Positions 24,692 to 34,998 of a stretch of 64,000 nucleotides of DNA are shown here, piece by piece. Numbering within the stretch: position 1 is the stretch's first letter; each line of letters begins with the position of its first letter. Source of the DNA: CAZTHL01 sp964613585 (lineage in GTDB: Bacteria > Pseudomonadota > Alphaproteobacteria > DSM-16000 > Inquilinaceae); NCBI GenBank assembly GCA_964613585.1, contig CAZTHL010000005.1:24884-88883 (forward strand), written 5' to 3'. The notes under the pieces are model-generated. The model was not told the DNA's origin. It did no database searches and saw only the letters and a list, made by a program, of their open reading frames with translations. The translations under genes and the position numbers were made by a program.

Positions 24692-25534
24692 ATGACCGAC
24701 GACGAGCTGCGGGCCACCATCGAGTCCGCCTGGGAGGCGCGCGAACGCCTCACGCCTGACAGCGACGGCCCCTTGCGCGAGGCGGTCGAGGCCGCGCTCG
24801 ACGGCCTGGACGCCGGACGCCTCCGGGTGGCGGAGCCGGCCGCCGGCGGCTGGCTCGTGCACGAATGGCTGAAGAAGGCGGTGCTGCTGTCCTTTCGACT
24901 CAACCCGATGACGCCGATCGCGGGCGGGCCGGGTGGCGCCGTCTGGTGGGACAAGGTGCCGTCCAAGCTGGCTGGCTGGGACGCCGAGCGCCTTGCCGCC
25001 GCCGGCTTCCGCGCCGTGCCGGGCGCGGTGGTACGCCGCTCCGCCCACATAGCGCGCGAGGTGGTGCTGATGCCTTGCTTCGTCAACCTTGGTGCCCGGG
25101 TCGAGGCCGGCACGATGATCGACACATGGGCCACGGTCGGCTCCTGCGCCCAGGTCGGCCGCGACTGCCACATCTCGGGCGGTGTCGGCCTCGGCGGCGT
25201 GCTCGAGCCGCTGCAGGCCGCGCCGGTGATCATCGAGGACGGCTGTTTCATCGGCGCCCGCTCCGAGGTGGCCGAGGGAGTGATCGTCGAGCGCGGATCG
25301 GTGCTGTCGATGGGCGTCTACCTCGGCGCCTCGACCCGGATCGTCGACCGGGCAAGCGGAGAGATCCATCGCGGGCGGGTGCCGGCCTACTCCGTGGTCG
25401 TGCCGGGCACCATGCCCGGCCTGCCCCTGCCCGACGGCAGCCCCGGCCCCGGGCTGTACTGCGCCGTGATCGTGAAGCGGGTCGACGAGACGACCCGGGC
25501 CAAGACCTCGATCAACGAGCTGCTGCGGACTTGA
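24692..25534 (+). CDS. dapD: 2,3,4,5-tetrahydropyridine-2,6-dicarboxylate N-succinyltransferase
   Basis: Lysine/diaminopimelate pathway enzyme of 280 residues that succinylates tetrahydrodipicolinate. The N-terminal helical domain ends at FRLNPM; the left-handed beta-helix follows ([56 protein letters not shown]), with the family segment [18 protein letters not shown]. Its partner dapE is 166 bases downstream on the same strand with repeat family A between them. Confidence 0.97.
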   Translation: MTDDELRATIESAWEARERLTPDSDGPLREAVEAALDGLDAGRLRVAEPAAGGWLVHEWLKKAVLLSFRLNPMTPIAGGPGGAVWWDKVPSKLAGWDAERLAAAGFRAVPGAVVRRSAHIAREVVLMPCFVNLGARVEAGTMIDTWATVGSCAQVGRDCHISGGVGLGGVLEPLQAAPVIIEDGCFIGARSEVAEGVIVERGSVLSMGVYLGASTRIVDRASGEIHRGRVPAYSVVVPGTMPGLPLPDGSPGPGLYCAVIVKRVDETTRAKTSINELLRT

Positions 25535-25650
25535 TGCCCGCGAGCCCATGAGTGGCTCGCGACGGCGCGCCAGGACGGCGGCAGGGGTGACGGGCGCGCC
25601 CTCAGCCGAGCCGACGGGTCCTCTGGTCGGCTCGGCGGTATGAGGCCCCC
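25535..25650 (+). repeat. Dispersed repeat family A
   Basis: About 115 bases with an outer gcgagcc...ggctcgc inverted repeat at its left end and a core ccgagccgac...gtcggctcgg hairpin. Similar copies: 27473-27586, 43171-43250, 63787-63874 and, reversed, 12422-12515. It begins directly after the dapD stop. Confidence 0.8.
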
Positions 25651-25700
25651 CTCATGAGATTGCTCTTGGGGTCGCCGGCCGCCGGTGGTAAGGGCTGCGG

Positions 25701-26858
25701 ATGACCGAGATCGACCCGGTCGCCCTGACCCAGGCCCTGGTGCGCTGCCCGAGCGTGACGCCCGTCGACGCCGGGGCCCTCGACCTGGTGCAGCGCGCGG
25801 CCGAAAGCCTGGGCTTCGCCTGCCATCGGCTGCGCTTCGACGCGCCGGGCATGCCGGAGATCGACAACCTGTTCGCCCGGCTCGGCACCCGCCGGCCGCA
25901 CCTCTGCTTTGCCGGCCACACCGACGTGGTGCCGGTCGGCGATCCGGCCGACTGGTCGGTCGACCCTTTTGGCGGCGAGCTGCGCGACGGCCGGCTGATC
26001 GGCCGCGGGGTCGCCGACATGAAGAGCGCCGTCGCCGCCTTCCTGGCCGCCGTGGCCCGCTTTCTGGAGCACACCGACGGGCGCATGGACGGCTCGATCG
26101 GCCTCCTCATCACCGGCGACGAGGAGGGCGAGGCGGTGAACGGCACCGCCAAGGTGCTGCGCTGGCTGGCCGAGAACGGCCAGGTTCCGGACGTCTGCCT
26201 GGTCGGCGAGCCGACCAGCCGCGAGCGCCTCGGCGATGTCATGAAGATCGGCCGCCGCGGCAGCCTGAACGGGACGCTCAGGGTGTACGGGCGGCAGGGG
26301 CACACGGCCTATCCGCACCGGGCCGACAACGCGGTGCATCGCCTCGTCCGTCTGCTGGGCCGCCTGATCGAGGCCCGGCTCGACGACGGAACGGACCATT
26401 TCGCGCCCAGCCATCTCGAGGTCACCTCGGTCGATGTCGGCAACCCGGCGACCAACGTCATCCCGGCGGCGGCGCGCGCCACCTTCAACGTCCGCTTCAA
26501 CGATCGCCATACCGGCGCCGATGTCGAGCGCCGGCTGCGCGATATCCTCGGGCAGGACGCCGGCCGCCACGAGCTGGCAATCACCATCTCCGGCGAGAGC
26601 TTCCTCACCGAGCCGGGCCCCTGGACCGAGACCGTGGCCCGCGCCGTGGAGCGGACCGTCGGCCGGCGGCCGGCGCTCAGCACCAGCGGCGGCACGTCGG
26701 ACGCGCGCTTCATCAAGGATCTGTGCCCGGTGGTCGATCTGGGCCTGTCCGGGCAAACCATCCATCAGGTCGACGAGCAGGTGAGCGTGGCGGACATCCA
26801 CGGATTGACCGACATCTATGCGGCTTTGCTGCTAGAGTACTTCAGCGGACAGTTCTGA
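25701..26858 (+). CDS. dapE: Succinyl-diaminopimelate desuccinylase
   Basis: Di-zinc hydrolase of the M20 family, 385 residues, acting after DapD and DapC in lysine/peptidoglycan precursor synthesis. Zinc ligands and catalytic acids are visible: [13 protein letters not shown] (His and the base-supporting Asp), GRGVADMK (bridging Asp), [12 protein letters not shown] (Glu-Glu), VGEPTS, and the C-terminal His in GQTIHQVDE. The dimerisation domain (about 180-295) contains [22 protein letters not shown]. Confidence 0.96.
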   Translation: MTEIDPVALTQALVRCPSVTPVDAGALDLVQRAAESLGFACHRLRFDAPGMPEIDNLFARLGTRRPHLCFAGHTDVVPVGDPADWSVDPFGGELRDGRLIGRGVADMKSAVAAFLAAVARFLEHTDGRMDGSIGLLITGDEEGEAVNGTAKVLRWLAENGQVPDVCLVGEPTSRERLGDVMKIGRRGSLNGTLRVYGRQGHTAYPHRADNAVHRLVRLLGRLIEARLDDGTDHFAPSHLEVTSVDVGNPATNVIPAAARATFNVRFNDRHTGADVERRLRDILGQDAGRHELAITISGESFLTEPGPWTETVARAVERTVGRRPALSTSGGTSDARFIKDLCPVVDLGLSGQTIHQVDEQVSVADIHGLTDIYAALLLEYFSGQF

Positions 26859-26879
26859 TCCCGACCACGGAAGCCTGCC

Positions 26880-27455
26880 ATGTCCCTGGCCGTCGAAGCG
26901 ACGCGCTCGATCTACGGCGCCTGGCGGCTGGCGCGCGCCGATCCCGGCGGCATGAGCTTCTTCGACCGGTCGGCGCTCGGCGCGGCGCGCAGCTTCTATG
27001 CCGCCATCCTGCTGCTGCCCTTCTTCATCGTGCTCGAGGCGACCCGGTTCAGCGAGGAGCTGGCGGCCCTGCCGCTCGGGCCCTGGCTGCTGGTCGAGAT
27101 CCTCAGCTACATCATCAGCTGGACCGCCTTCCCGGTGGTGATGATCCAGCTGTCCCGCCTGATCGGCCGGGAGCACCGCTATTTCGACTTCCTGGTCGCC
27201 TACAACTGGTCGAGCATCATCCAGGTGGGAATCTATTTTCCGGTAGCCGTTCTCGGCGGGCTCGAGGTCCTGCCGGAGAGCGTCACCAGCGTTCTCATCC
27301 TGCTGGTGACCATAGCGGTCCTGGTCTACCAGTGGTTCGTCACCCGCACCTCGCTGGAGATCGAGGGCGGACTCGCGGCCGGCCTGGTCCTCGCCGATCT
27401 TATTCTGGCCATCCTGATCACCCGCTACGCCGACGCCATGATCGGCGCTGCATAG
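26880..27455 (+). CDS. Conserved membrane protein of unknown function
   Basis: A 191-residue membrane protein 21 bases after dapE, so probably co-transcribed. After an amphipathic N-terminus come about five helices (residues 38-58 AAILLLPFFIVLEA, 70-92, 108-128, 138-160, 168-188). I do not recognise a motif beyond the hydrophobic pattern. Its position between dapE and truA suggests nothing specific; a structural link to envelope or peptidoglycan precursor metabolism is only a guess. Confidence 0.75.
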   Translation: MSLAVEATRSIYGAWRLARADPGGMSFFDRSALGAARSFYAAILLLPFFIVLEATRFSEELAALPLGPWLLVEILSYIISWTAFPVVMIQLSRLIGREHRYFDFLVAYNWSSIIQVGIYFPVAVLGGLEVLPESVTSVLILLVTIAVLVYQWFVTRTSLEIEGGLAAGLVLADLILAILITRYADAMIGAA

Positions 27456-27472
27456 CGCCCGGTCCGGCTCAT

Positions 27473-27586
27473 GCCCGCGAGCCAGCGGCCTCAGCCCTTC
27501 GCTCGCGACGGCGCGCCCGGGCGACGGCAGGGTGGCGCGGGCCCCCAGCCGGGTCGACGGGCCATTTCGTCGGCTCGACGGCATAA
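27473..27586 (+). repeat. Dispersed repeat family A
   Basis: Begins gcccgcgagcc and ends in a gggtcgacgg...cgtcggctcgac hairpin. It is followed at once by a family B palindrome, so the two families sit in tandem here. Confidence 0.75.
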
Positions 27587-27642
27587 GAACGTTTCCGGGT
27601 CAGGTGGCATTCGCCGGCCCGCATCACGCGGAACCGCTCTAG
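27587..27642. repeat. Palindromic intergenic repeat, family B
   Basis: gaacgtttccggg...cgcggaaccgctctag, related to 22786-22844. Its last arm supplies the truA stop codon (cta, 27639-27641). Confidence 0.75.
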
Positions 27643-28382
27643 TAATCGACCCCGGTCAGGTAGAGCCCGGCGGCCGGCGCGGTCGGCCCGGCGGCCCGGC
27701 GGTCGCGTGCTGCGAGCGCCGCGCGCACATCCTCGCGGCGCCACCGGCCGCGGCCGACCAGGGCCAGAGTGCCGACCATGTTGCGCACCTGATGGTGCAG
27801 GAACGAGCGAGCGACCGCGGTCAGCCGGATCTCGTCGCCGTGGCGGAGGATCTCAAGCCGGTCGAGGGTCCGCACCGGCGAGCGGGCCTGGCACTCCGAC
27901 GCGCGGAAGCTGGTGAAATCGTGCCGGCCGAGCAGTTCGACCGCAGCGTCCGCCATGGCTTCGTGGTCGAGCGGGCGGGCCACCGACCAGACCCGTCCGC
28001 GATCCAGGGTCGGCGGCGCGCGGCGGTTGAGGATCCGGTAGACGTAATGGCGACGGGTCGCGCTCATCCGCGCATCGAAGCCCTCGTCGACCGCCTCGGC
28101 GGCGAGGACCGCGACCGGCTGCGGCCGCAGATGATGATTGACGGCGTCGCGCACGGTGTCGCCCGTCGGCGGCGGCCGACGCGCCAGATCCACATGCGCG
28201 ACCTGACCGAGCGCGTGGACGCCGGCATCGGTTCGCCCGGCCGCGGTCAGCCGCGCCGGCTCGCCGCAGAACGCCTCAATCGCCTCCTCCAGGGCCTGCT
28301 GCACCGCCATGCCGTTGTTCTGCCGCTGCCAGCCGACGAACGGCGCGCCGTCATACTCGACCGTCAGCTTGAAGCGTGTCAC
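27639..28382 (-). CDS. truA: tRNA pseudouridine(38-40) synthase
   Basis: Converts uridines 38-40 of the tRNA anticodon stem to pseudouridine; 247 residues. The start [19 protein letters not shown] and the catalytic Asp in [15 protein letters not shown] (about residue 51) are typical, as are RRHYVYRIL and [13 protein letters not shown]. It is 15 bases after fmt on the same strand, forming a def-fmt-truA translation cluster. The stop codon lies in a palindromic repeat arm. Confidence 0.96.
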   Translation of the reverse strand: MTRFKLTVEYDGAPFVGWQRQNNGMAVQQALEEAIEAFCGEPARLTAAGRTDAGVHALGQVAHVDLARRPPPTGDTVRDAVNHHLRPQPVAVLAAEAVDEGFDARMSATRRHYVYRILNRRAPPTLDRGRVWSVARPLDHEAMADAAVELLGRHDFTSFRASECQARSPVRTLDRLEILRHGDEIRLTAVARSFLHHQVRNMVGTLALVGRGRWRREDVRAALAARDRRAAGPTAPAAGLYLTGVDY

Positions 28383-28397
28383 CAGCCCGACCGCCCC

Positions 28398-29312
28398 TCA
28401 AAGGCGGGTGCCGGGCGGGATCGGGAAGCCGCGCAGCACGGCCTCGGCCGAGGCCGGCGCCTTGCCGGGGCGCTGCAGCCGGGTCGGCCGGATGCCGCCG
28501 TTCTCGGCGCAGGCGATGGTGAGCCGGTCGTCGAGGACGGTGCCCGGCTCGCCCTCGGCCTCGGGCGCCCGTTCCGCAGCCAGCAGCCGGACGCGCTCGC
28601 CGCGCACGGCGACGGCGGTCCCGGGCCACGGGTTGAGGGCGCGGATCTGCCGGTCGACATGGGCCGCGTCGCGCCAGTCGAGCACGGCGTCCTCGCGGGT
28701 GATCTTGGCGGCGTAGGTGACCCCCTCTTCCGGCTGCGGCCGCGGCGCCAGCTCACCCCGCGCCAGCAAGGCCAGCGCCTCCACGATCAGCCGGGCTCCG
28801 ATCCGGGCCAGCGCATCGTGCAAGGCCGAGGCCGTAGTGTCGGGGCCGATCGGCACCGCCTCCTCGAGCAGCATGGGACCGGTGTCGAGGCCGGGATCCA
28901 TCTGCATGATGGTGATGCCGGTCTCCGTGTCGCCCGCCAGCAGGGCCCGCTGGATCGGCGCCGCGCCGCGCCAGCGAGGCAGCAGCGAGCCATGCACATT
29001 GAGGCAGCCGTGGCGGGGCGCGTCGAGGATCGGCGACGGCAGGATCAGCCCGTAGGCGGCAACGACCCCGGCATCGAGATCCAGGGCCGCGAACTCCGCC
29101 TGCACCTCCGCGCGGCGCAGGCTCTTGGGCGTCAGCACCGGCAGGTCATGCTGCTCGGCCCAGCGCTGCACCGGCGAAGGCCGCTCCCGATGGCCGCGCC
29201 CGGCCGGCTTCGGCGGCTGGCTGTAGACGGCGGCGATGTCGTGGCCGGCGGCGTGGAGCGCGGCCAGGCTCGGCACCGCGAAGTCGGGCGTGCCCAGGAA
29301 GGCGAGACGCAT
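28398..29312 (-). CDS. fmt: Methionyl-tRNA formyltransferase
   Basis: Formylates initiator Met-tRNA using 10-formyltetrahydrofolate; 304 residues. The Rossmann start is [19 protein letters not shown]. The catalytic Asn/His are in [20 protein letters not shown] and the catalytic Asp in [12 protein letters not shown]. The C-terminal tRNA-binding domain begins near [19 protein letters not shown]. Downstream of def in the same direction, as usual, but about 420 bases away. Confidence 0.96.
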   Translation of the reverse strand: MRLAFLGTPDFAVPSLAALHAAGHDIAAVYSQPPKPAGRGHRERPSPVQRWAEQHDLPVLTPKSLRRAEVQAEFAALDLDAGVVAAYGLILPSPILDAPRHGCLNVHGSLLPRWRGAAPIQRALLAGDTETGITIMQMDPGLDTGPMLLEEAVPIGPDTTASALHDALARIGARLIVEALALLARGELAPRPQPEEGVTYAAKITREDAVLDWRDAAHVDRQIRALNPWPGTAVAVRGERVRLLAAERAPEAEGEPGTVLDDRLTIACAENGGIRPTRLQRPGKAPASAEAVLRGFPIPPGTRL

Positions 29313-29328
29313 GGGCGGACGGGTCGCC

Positions 29329-29610
29329 TCAGCCGGCGGCGAAGACGGGACGCAGCAGCATGATCAGATCGCCGCCGGGCAGAGGGATGATCCTGGCGAG
29401 CACGAGCGGCGCCAGCGAACAGGCCCAGACGACGGCAAAGCCTTGTCGGACGCCGAGGCACCATGTGCCGGACGGTTTCTGCAGCCTGGCCGGAACGGCC
29501 CTCGGGGGGCGATCGACCTGTCGATCGGAGCGGTCCTCAAGCGTGTTGATGCCCGTCTCCCCAAGCTCCGGCAATCCTCCTTGCCGCGAAACTGCTGGCG
29601 ACCGCGTCAT
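29329..29610 (-). CDS. Possible small membrane protein
   Basis: A 93-residue frame in the 420-base interval between def and fmt. The N-terminal half is polar ([20 protein letters not shown]). The C-terminal half holds one hydrophobic stretch, [20 protein letters not shown], then [15 protein letters not shown]. No strong ribosome site precedes the ATG. The interval would otherwise be unusually long for a def-fmt operon, which is the main argument for a gene here. It could equally be noncoding. Confidence 0.28.
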   Translation of the reverse strand: MTRSPAVSRQGGLPELGETGINTLEDRSDRQVDRPPRAVPARLQKPSGTWCLGVRQGFAVVWACSLAPLVLARIIPLPGGDLIMLLRPVFAAG

Positions 29611-29735
29611 CACTGTCTCGATCCTTGACCTGGGCCGGCTTCGCCTTCGCTGATTGCGACGCAAGGCCCGATCCGCAGCGTCACGGGGCCTACGGCCACT
29701 CTCGTCTTGAGTTAATCGGGGTTCGTTGTCGCCCT

Positions 29736-30254
29736 TCACGCCGCGGACTGCGCCTTCTTCCACTTGGCAAGCTTGCGCATGACCATGCCGCGCTTGAGTG
29801 GCGACAGGTGGTCGACGAACAGGACACCGTTCAGGTGGTCGACCTCGTGCTGAAGGCACACGGCGAGCAGCCCGTCGGCGTCGACCTCCCGGGCCTCGCC
29901 GGTCTCGTCGAGGTAGCGCACCCGGGCGCGGGCCGGCCGCGTCACCTCGGCGTACTGCTCGGGCAGCGACAGGCAGCCCTCCTCGTGCACGAAGGTCTCC
30001 TCGGAAGTCCACGCCAGCTCCGGGTTGATCAGGCGCATTGGCCGTGCCGGCTCGTCCTTGCCGGACACGTCGGCGACCACCACGCGCTTGAGGATGCCGA
30101 GCTGCGGCGCCGCCAAGCCGATGCCCGGCGCGTCGTACATGGTCTCCAGCATGTCGTCCATCAGCCGCCGCAGATCGTCGTCGACCGCCGGCACCGGCTC
30201 CGCCCGACGCTTCAGCATCGGATGCGGCGCGATCAAGATCTCCCTCTTGGCCAT
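29736..30254 (-). CDS. def: Peptide deformylase
   Basis: Metalloenzyme removing the N-formyl group from nascent proteins; 172 residues. All three family motifs are intact: GIGLAAPQLG (about residue 45), EGCLSLPE with the metal-binding Cys (about 92), and QHEVDHLNG with the two metal His and the catalytic Glu (about 134). The Lys-rich C-terminus (RKLAKWKKAQS) is unremarkable. Divergent from rmuC. Confidence 0.97.
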   Translation of the reverse strand: MAKREILIAPHPMLKRRAEPVPAVDDDLRRLMDDMLETMYDAPGIGLAAPQLGILKRVVVADVSGKDEPARPMRLINPELAWTSEETFVHEEGCLSLPEQYAEVTRPARARVRYLDETGEAREVDADGLLAVCLQHEVDHLNGVLFVDHLSPLKRGMVMRKLAKWKKAQSAA

Positions 30255-30402
30255 CTCCCGGTCTCTGAAGCCCCCTGGTCCGTCCCGTTCCCCGACAAGG
30301 GTACCGTCCGCAGGTATGCGGCGGCAACCGGCCGGTCAAGCGTCGCGCGCTACCGCCACGCGTGCTAGCTTTGGACCATATGCCGAACACACAGGGAACG
30401 AA

Positions 30403-31584
30403 GTGCCAAAGGAACCGTTAACCCAGGTCCTCATCGGGGTCATTGGCGTCCTTATTGTTCTGGTTCTGGTCCTGCTGCGGCGGACGGCCGGCACCGACCG
30501 CGCGCGTCTGGAGCAGCTTGCCGAGGTGACGGCCCGGCTCGGCGACGGCCAGGCCGAGCTCGGCGGGCGGCTCGCGCAGCTGGCCGAGCAAAGCCAGGCG
30601 AGCCAGTCGCTGGTGGCCGAGCGCCTGCAGGCACAGGAACGGCAGCTGTCCCGGCAAATGGAGGAGCGGCTGGGCGAGCTCGGCCGCACCCTCGGCGCCA
30701 CCCTGGAGGCCGGGGCGACGCGCAGCGCCACGGCGCTCGCCGACCTGCGCACCCGGCTCGCGCTCATCGACGAGGCGCAGCGGACCATCACGCGGTTGTC
30801 GAGCGAAGTCGTGGGGCTGCAGGACATCCTGTCGAACAAGCAGGCGCGCGGCGCCTTCGGTCAGGTGCAGATGGAGGATCTGGTGTCGAGCACCCTGCCG
30901 CCGATGGCCTATGTCTTCCAGGCCACGGTGAACGGCACGCTCAGGGCCGACTGCCTTCTGCGGCTGCCGAATCCGCCCGGGCCGATCGTCATCGACGCGA
31001 AGTTTCCGCTCGAGAGCTACCGGGCCTTGTCGGCGGCCCGGGACGAAACCGCCCGGACCCAGGCGGCCCGGGCCTTCGCTGCCGATGTCCGCCGGCACGT
31101 CCGTGACATTGCCCAAAAGTACATCGTCGCCGGCGAGACTGCGGAGTCGGCGCTCATGTTCCTGCCGTCCGAGGCGGTGTACGCCGAGCTGCACGCCAGC
31201 TTCGCCAACGTGGTGGAGGAGTCGTACCGCCATCGCGTCTGGATTGTCTCGCCCACCACCCTCATGGCCACCCTCAACACGGTTCGCGCCGTCCTCAAGG
31301 ATGTTCGCATGCGCGAGCAGGCCGGCCTCATCCAGAAGGAAGTCGGCCTGCTGTTGCAGGATCTGGCCCGCCTGGACGAGCGGGTGGCCCGGCTGCAACG
31401 GCATTTCGACCAGACGTCCGAGGATATCCGGCAGATCCGGATCTCTATCGACAAGCTGGGCAAGCGTGGCGAGCGGATCGACGAGCTGCAGCTCGAGGAG
31501 GCGGAGCCGGAACGGACCCGGTCCGGTGTCCTCGACACCGACCACGAGGGTCGGGCCGCGACCGTAGCCGGCTATGGCCGGTAG
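30403..31584 (+). CDS. rmuC: DNA recombination protein RmuC
   Basis: RmuC-family protein of 393 residues, implicated in limiting DNA rearrangement. An N-terminal membrane helix (VLIGVIGVLIVLVLVLL) is followed by a long coiled coil (about residues 25-150), then the endonuclease-like core: GAFGQVQMEDLVSSTLP, PIVIDAKFPLESYRAL, AESALMFLPSEAVYAELH, VSPTTLMATLNTVRAVLK. The start is a GTG at 30403, the only start in frame that keeps the membrane helix. A perfect GGAAC-N16-CGTT string overlaps the start (30395-30419), which conflicts with use as a promoter for this start. Confidence 0.9.
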   Translation: MPKEPLTQVLIGVIGVLIVLVLVLLRRTAGTDRARLEQLAEVTARLGDGQAELGGRLAQLAEQSQASQSLVAERLQAQERQLSRQMEERLGELGRTLGATLEAGATRSATALADLRTRLALIDEAQRTITRLSSEVVGLQDILSNKQARGAFGQVQMEDLVSSTLPPMAYVFQATVNGTLRADCLLRLPNPPGPIVIDAKFPLESYRALSAARDETARTQAARAFAADVRRHVRDIAQKYIVAGETAESALMFLPSEAVYAELHASFANVVEESYRHRVWIVSPTTLMATLNTVRAVLKDVRMREQAGLIQKEVGLLLQDLARLDERVARLQRHFDQTSEDIRQIRISIDKLGKRGERIDELQLEEAEPERTRSGVLDTDHEGRAATVAGYGR

Positions 31585-31605
31585 ATCGCCGACGAGGGTG
31601 CCAGG

Positions 31606-34600
31606 CTACTGCGCGGCCGCGTCGAGGCGTTGCGTGGCCAACTGCACGACCAGGCGACGCACCTCGTCCGGGGTGAACGGCTTTTCCAGGCAGGGCAGCC
31701 CGGTCTGCTCCAGGAAGCCGCGGACCGTCGCGCTCAGCGTGTCGCCGGTGACGAAGGCGATACGTCCGCAGTATCCGGGCATGGTCTCGGACAGCTTGCG
31801 ATAAAGCCCCGGGCCATCCAGGTCCGGCATGCGCAGGTCGCTCAGGATCAGGTCGTACTCCGCGGCGCCGAGCCGAGCGAGCGCGGCGTTGCCGGAAGGG
31901 GCGGTGTCAACGGCATGCCCGTCGACCGCCAGGATGTCCGACAGCATCTCCGCAACCTCCGGCTCGTCGTCGACGATCAGGATCCGGCAGATCCCGCTGC
32001 AGGGCGCGGCCACCGGCACGCAAGGCCGGGACCGGCCGGCCGCCGCGGCGGGCAGCGCGATGATGAAGCGGGCCCCGCGGCCCGGCTCGCTCTCAACGGA
32101 GATGGTGCCGCCAAGGGCCTCGACGATGCCCCGGCTGATCGACAGGCCGACACCGGTGCCGATGCCCTCGGCCTTGGTCGTGAAGAACGGCTCGAAGATG
32201 CGCGAACGCAGGTCGCCCGCAATTCCGGGACCGTTGTCGCCGACCTCGACCTTGACCTGCGCCGCCTCCGGATCGGCGACCGACCGGATCTCCAGGCGCC
32301 GCGGCGGCGTCTGCTCGGCCATCGCCTGCTGCGCGTTGACGATCAGGTTCATCAGCACCTGGGTCAGCTGATCGCCGTCCGCCCAAACCGGTGGCAGGTC
32401 GGGCGCGAGGCGACAGACCGTCTCCACATCGGCGCTGCGCAGGCCGTAGCCGGTCACGTCGAGGGCCGCGCCGACCACCTCGTTGAGGTCGACCTCGGCG
32501 CGCTTGGGCGAGCTCTGCCGGGCCATCGACAAGAAGGTCTTGACGATCCGCGCGCAGCGATCGGCGGCATCGGCGATTCGCTGGGCCCGCTGGCGGGTTC
32601 TCGGCTGCTGGGCGGTCTCGCGCAGGAGCAGCGCCTGGGCGACCACGACCGACAGCGGATTGTTGAGCTCGTGCGCCACGCCGGCGAGCAGCGCGCCGAG
32701 GGCGTTCAGCTTCTCGCTCTGATAGAGGGCCTCGCGCTGCTCGGCGATCTGCCGCTCGGCCGCCTTGCGCTCGGTCAGATCGTAGATGCCGGCGACAATG
32801 GCCTCGTCGCCCTGATAGACGATCGGACGGGCAGCCAGGGCGACCGGCACGACGGTGCCGTCGTCCCGCTGATGCCGCGCCTCGTGATTGTCCAGCAGTC
32901 CCTCGGCCAGAAACGTCTCGCGGGCGCCCTTCTCCTCAGCCGGATCGACGAAGAAGTCCGGGAAGCTGCTCCCCGGGATCGCCTCCTGGGGTCGGCCCCA
33001 CAGCTGCGCCGCCGCCGGGCTGGCATACAGAACCTCCCCGTCGCGAATGCGCACGATGACCACGGGCACCGGATGTGCCTCGGTGATGCTGCGAAAGCGC
33101 TCCTCGCTCTCGCTCAGCGCCTGCTGCATGCGCTTCAGGTCGGTAACGTCGGTGCGCACATAGACGAAGCCGCCCTCGGCCGTCGGGTGGCTGCCCATGA
33201 GCATCCAGCGGCCATCGGTCAGCTCGACCTGGAACGGGCGTCCTTCCCCGGCCCAGAGCTGCCGGAACAGGTCGGCGAGACCGCTTTCCCCGTTTGGCAC
33301 GAAGCGGCTCTCGGTCGTGCGCACCTTCTGCACGGCAAGGCGCAGAATGTCCTCGATAGCCATGCCGACCATGTCCGACGAGGCGCGGTCGTAGAGCGAG
33401 GCATAGGAGCTGTTGCAGGTGAGCAGCCGCCTGTCCCGGTCGAACACTGCGAAGCCCTGGGGCATGCTCTCGATCGCGTCGCGGAACAGCTGCAGCCAGC
33501 GCTGCCGTTCCTGTTCGGCGCGCTTGCGGTCCGTGATGTCGATCTCAGCGCTGACGATGTGGGCGACCTCGCCGTCGGCGTCCAGGAGGGGCACCTTGGT
33601 GGCCCAAATGACGCCGGACCGGCCCTCGGCGTCGACCGTCTCGCTCTCGAAGAACGGGACGGGCTGCCGGCTCGCCAGGATCTGCTCGTCCAGCCGCGCG
33701 CCTTGCCCACCGTCGGCGATCTCGCCCAGCTCGGCCTCGGTCAGCCCCAGCACGGCGTCGCGCGGTCGGCCGCAGGACTGCAGGAATCGCTCGTTGACCA
33801 TCTCGAAGCGGAGATGGCGGTCCTTCACATGGATCACCGCCGGCACCGCATCCATCACCGCCTTGAGCAGCTGCAGGGTCTCGTCCGCGTGGCGCCGTGC
33901 CTCGCTCTCCTCGGTGACGTCGAAATAGGTGCTGACGAAGCCGCCGTCCGGCATGGCACGGCGCTTGACCTCGACCTCTCGGCCCTCGACCGTCCGGTAG
34001 CGGGCGGTGCCCGGACCGGCGGGATCGAAGCTGTCCCGCAGGACCTCAAGCATTCCTTCGATCCGGCGTGGCGTGTAGCCGTGCCGGCTCAGCTTCTCCG
34101 CCGCAATCTCGTCGAGCCGGGCGCCGGGCCTCAGCAGGTCGCCGGGCAGGCCGGTGATCTCCGCCGCGCGACGGTTCCAGGCAATCAGACGCCACTCGCC
34201 GTCGACCACGGTGATGCCGTCGGACATGTTGTCGAAGGTGGTGCGCAGCACGGCGCCGTTGCGGGCCAGCTCGGCCTCCCGCTGCTGCAGTTCGTGATTT
34301 CGCCGCGCCAGGCTGTCGATAAGCTCGCTCAGCGACCGCCGTGTCTCCTCGAAGCTGCGGCCCAGTGTGCCGAACTCGTCGTCGCGGCGCCACTCGAGGG
34401 CGCGGCCGAGCTCTCCGCCAGCCAGGGCCCGCGCCTGCTCGCTCAGGCGGCCGATCGGGTTCAGCACCTTGAAGCGGAGCAGCGGGAACAGGATCAGCAG
34501 GCCGAGGGCCAGCTGGAGCAGCCCGGTCTGCAGCACCTGCTGCCACTGGGCGGCGATCTGCGCCTCCAGGGCGGCGGTGCTCATAGCCACCCTGACGGTG

Positions 34601-34998
34601 CCGATCCTCCGGTCATCGTGAAGGATCGGCCGGTCGAGGATCAGCACCGCGCCCTCGGCGCGCTCGGGCCGCTGCGCCGACAGGAAGGTCGGCAGGTAGG
34701 GCGCGGAGACCTCCACGGAGACCACCCGCTCGTCGCGCATCACCGTCCGGATCAGGGGCTCGCCGGTGTCGGGCCGGACATCCCAGACCGGGGTCTGCAT
34801 GCCGATCGCCAGCACGTCGACCAGCCGCTCATGGTCCTGCCGAAGGTGGCCGAGCAGCGTATCCCGGCGCTGGTCCACGTCACGCCAGACCGCCACCCCG
34901 ACCGGCAGCAGAAGGCCGATGCACAAGGCGAGCGTGATCGTCGTGCGGAGCGACAGATCCCCCAGCATCCGGCCCATTCGACGTGTCAGTCCGCGCAC
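31606..34998 (-). CDS. Hybrid sensor histidine kinase with multiple PAS domains and receiver
   Basis: A 1130-residue membrane sensor. Helices at about residues 18-38 and 158-178 enclose a periplasmic domain of some 120 residues. HAMP follows (about 180-235), then a coiled coil and four PAS domains (starting near 258, 385, 512 and 640). HisKA has the phospho-acceptor in AGVAHELNNPLSVVVAQ. HATPase_c has LMNLIVNAQQAM, VGDNGPGI and GTGVGLSISRGI. The C-terminal receiver has its acceptor Asp in YDLILSDLRMPDLDG and Lys in LEKPF. It is convergent with rmuC. A periplasmic binding-protein gene lies 185 bases upstream on the same strand and may supply its ligand. Confidence 0.93.
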   Translation of the reverse strand: MRGLTRRMGRMLGDLSLRTTITLALCIGLLLPVGVAVWRDVDQRRDTLLGHLRQDHERLVDVLAIGMQTPVWDVRPDTGEPLIRTVMRDERVVSVEVSAPYLPTFLSAQRPERAEGAVLILDRPILHDDRRIGTVRVAMSTAALEAQIAAQWQQVLQTGLLQLALGLLILFPLLRFKVLNPIGRLSEQARALAGGELGRALEWRRDDEFGTLGRSFEETRRSLSELIDSLARRNHELQQREAELARNGAVLRTTFDNMSDGITVVDGEWRLIAWNRRAAEITGLPGDLLRPGARLDEIAAEKLSRHGYTPRRIEGMLEVLRDSFDPAGPGTARYRTVEGREVEVKRRAMPDGGFVSTYFDVTEESEARRHADETLQLLKAVMDAVPAVIHVKDRHLRFEMVNERFLQSCGRPRDAVLGLTEAELGEIADGGQGARLDEQILASRQPVPFFESETVDAEGRSGVIWATKVPLLDADGEVAHIVSAEIDITDRKRAEQERQRWLQLFRDAIESMPQGFAVFDRDRRLLTCNSSYASLYDRASSDMVGMAIEDILRLAVQKVRTTESRFVPNGESGLADLFRQLWAGEGRPFQVELTDGRWMLMGSHPTAEGGFVYVRTDVTDLKRMQQALSESEERFRSITEAHPVPVVIVRIRDGEVLYASPAAAQLWGRPQEAIPGSSFPDFFVDPAEEKGARETFLAEGLLDNHEARHQRDDGTVVPVALAARPIVYQGDEAIVAGIYDLTERKAAERQIAEQREALYQSEKLNALGALLAGVAHELNNPLSVVVAQALLLRETAQQPRTRQRAQRIADAADRCARIVKTFLSMARQSSPKRAEVDLNEVVGAALDVTGYGLRSADVETVCRLAPDLPPVWADGDQLTQVLMNLIVNAQQAMAEQTPPRRLEIRSVADPEAAQVKVEVGDNGPGIAGDLRSRIFEPFFTTKAEGIGTGVGLSISRGIVEALGGTISVESEPGRGARFIIALPAAAAGRSRPCVPVAAPCSGICRILIVDDEPEVAEMLSDILAVDGHAVDTAPSGNAALARLGAAEYDLILSDLRMPDLDGPGLYRKLSETMPGYCGRIAFVTGDTLSATVRGFLEQTGLPCLEKPFTPDEVRRLVVQLATQRLDAAAQ

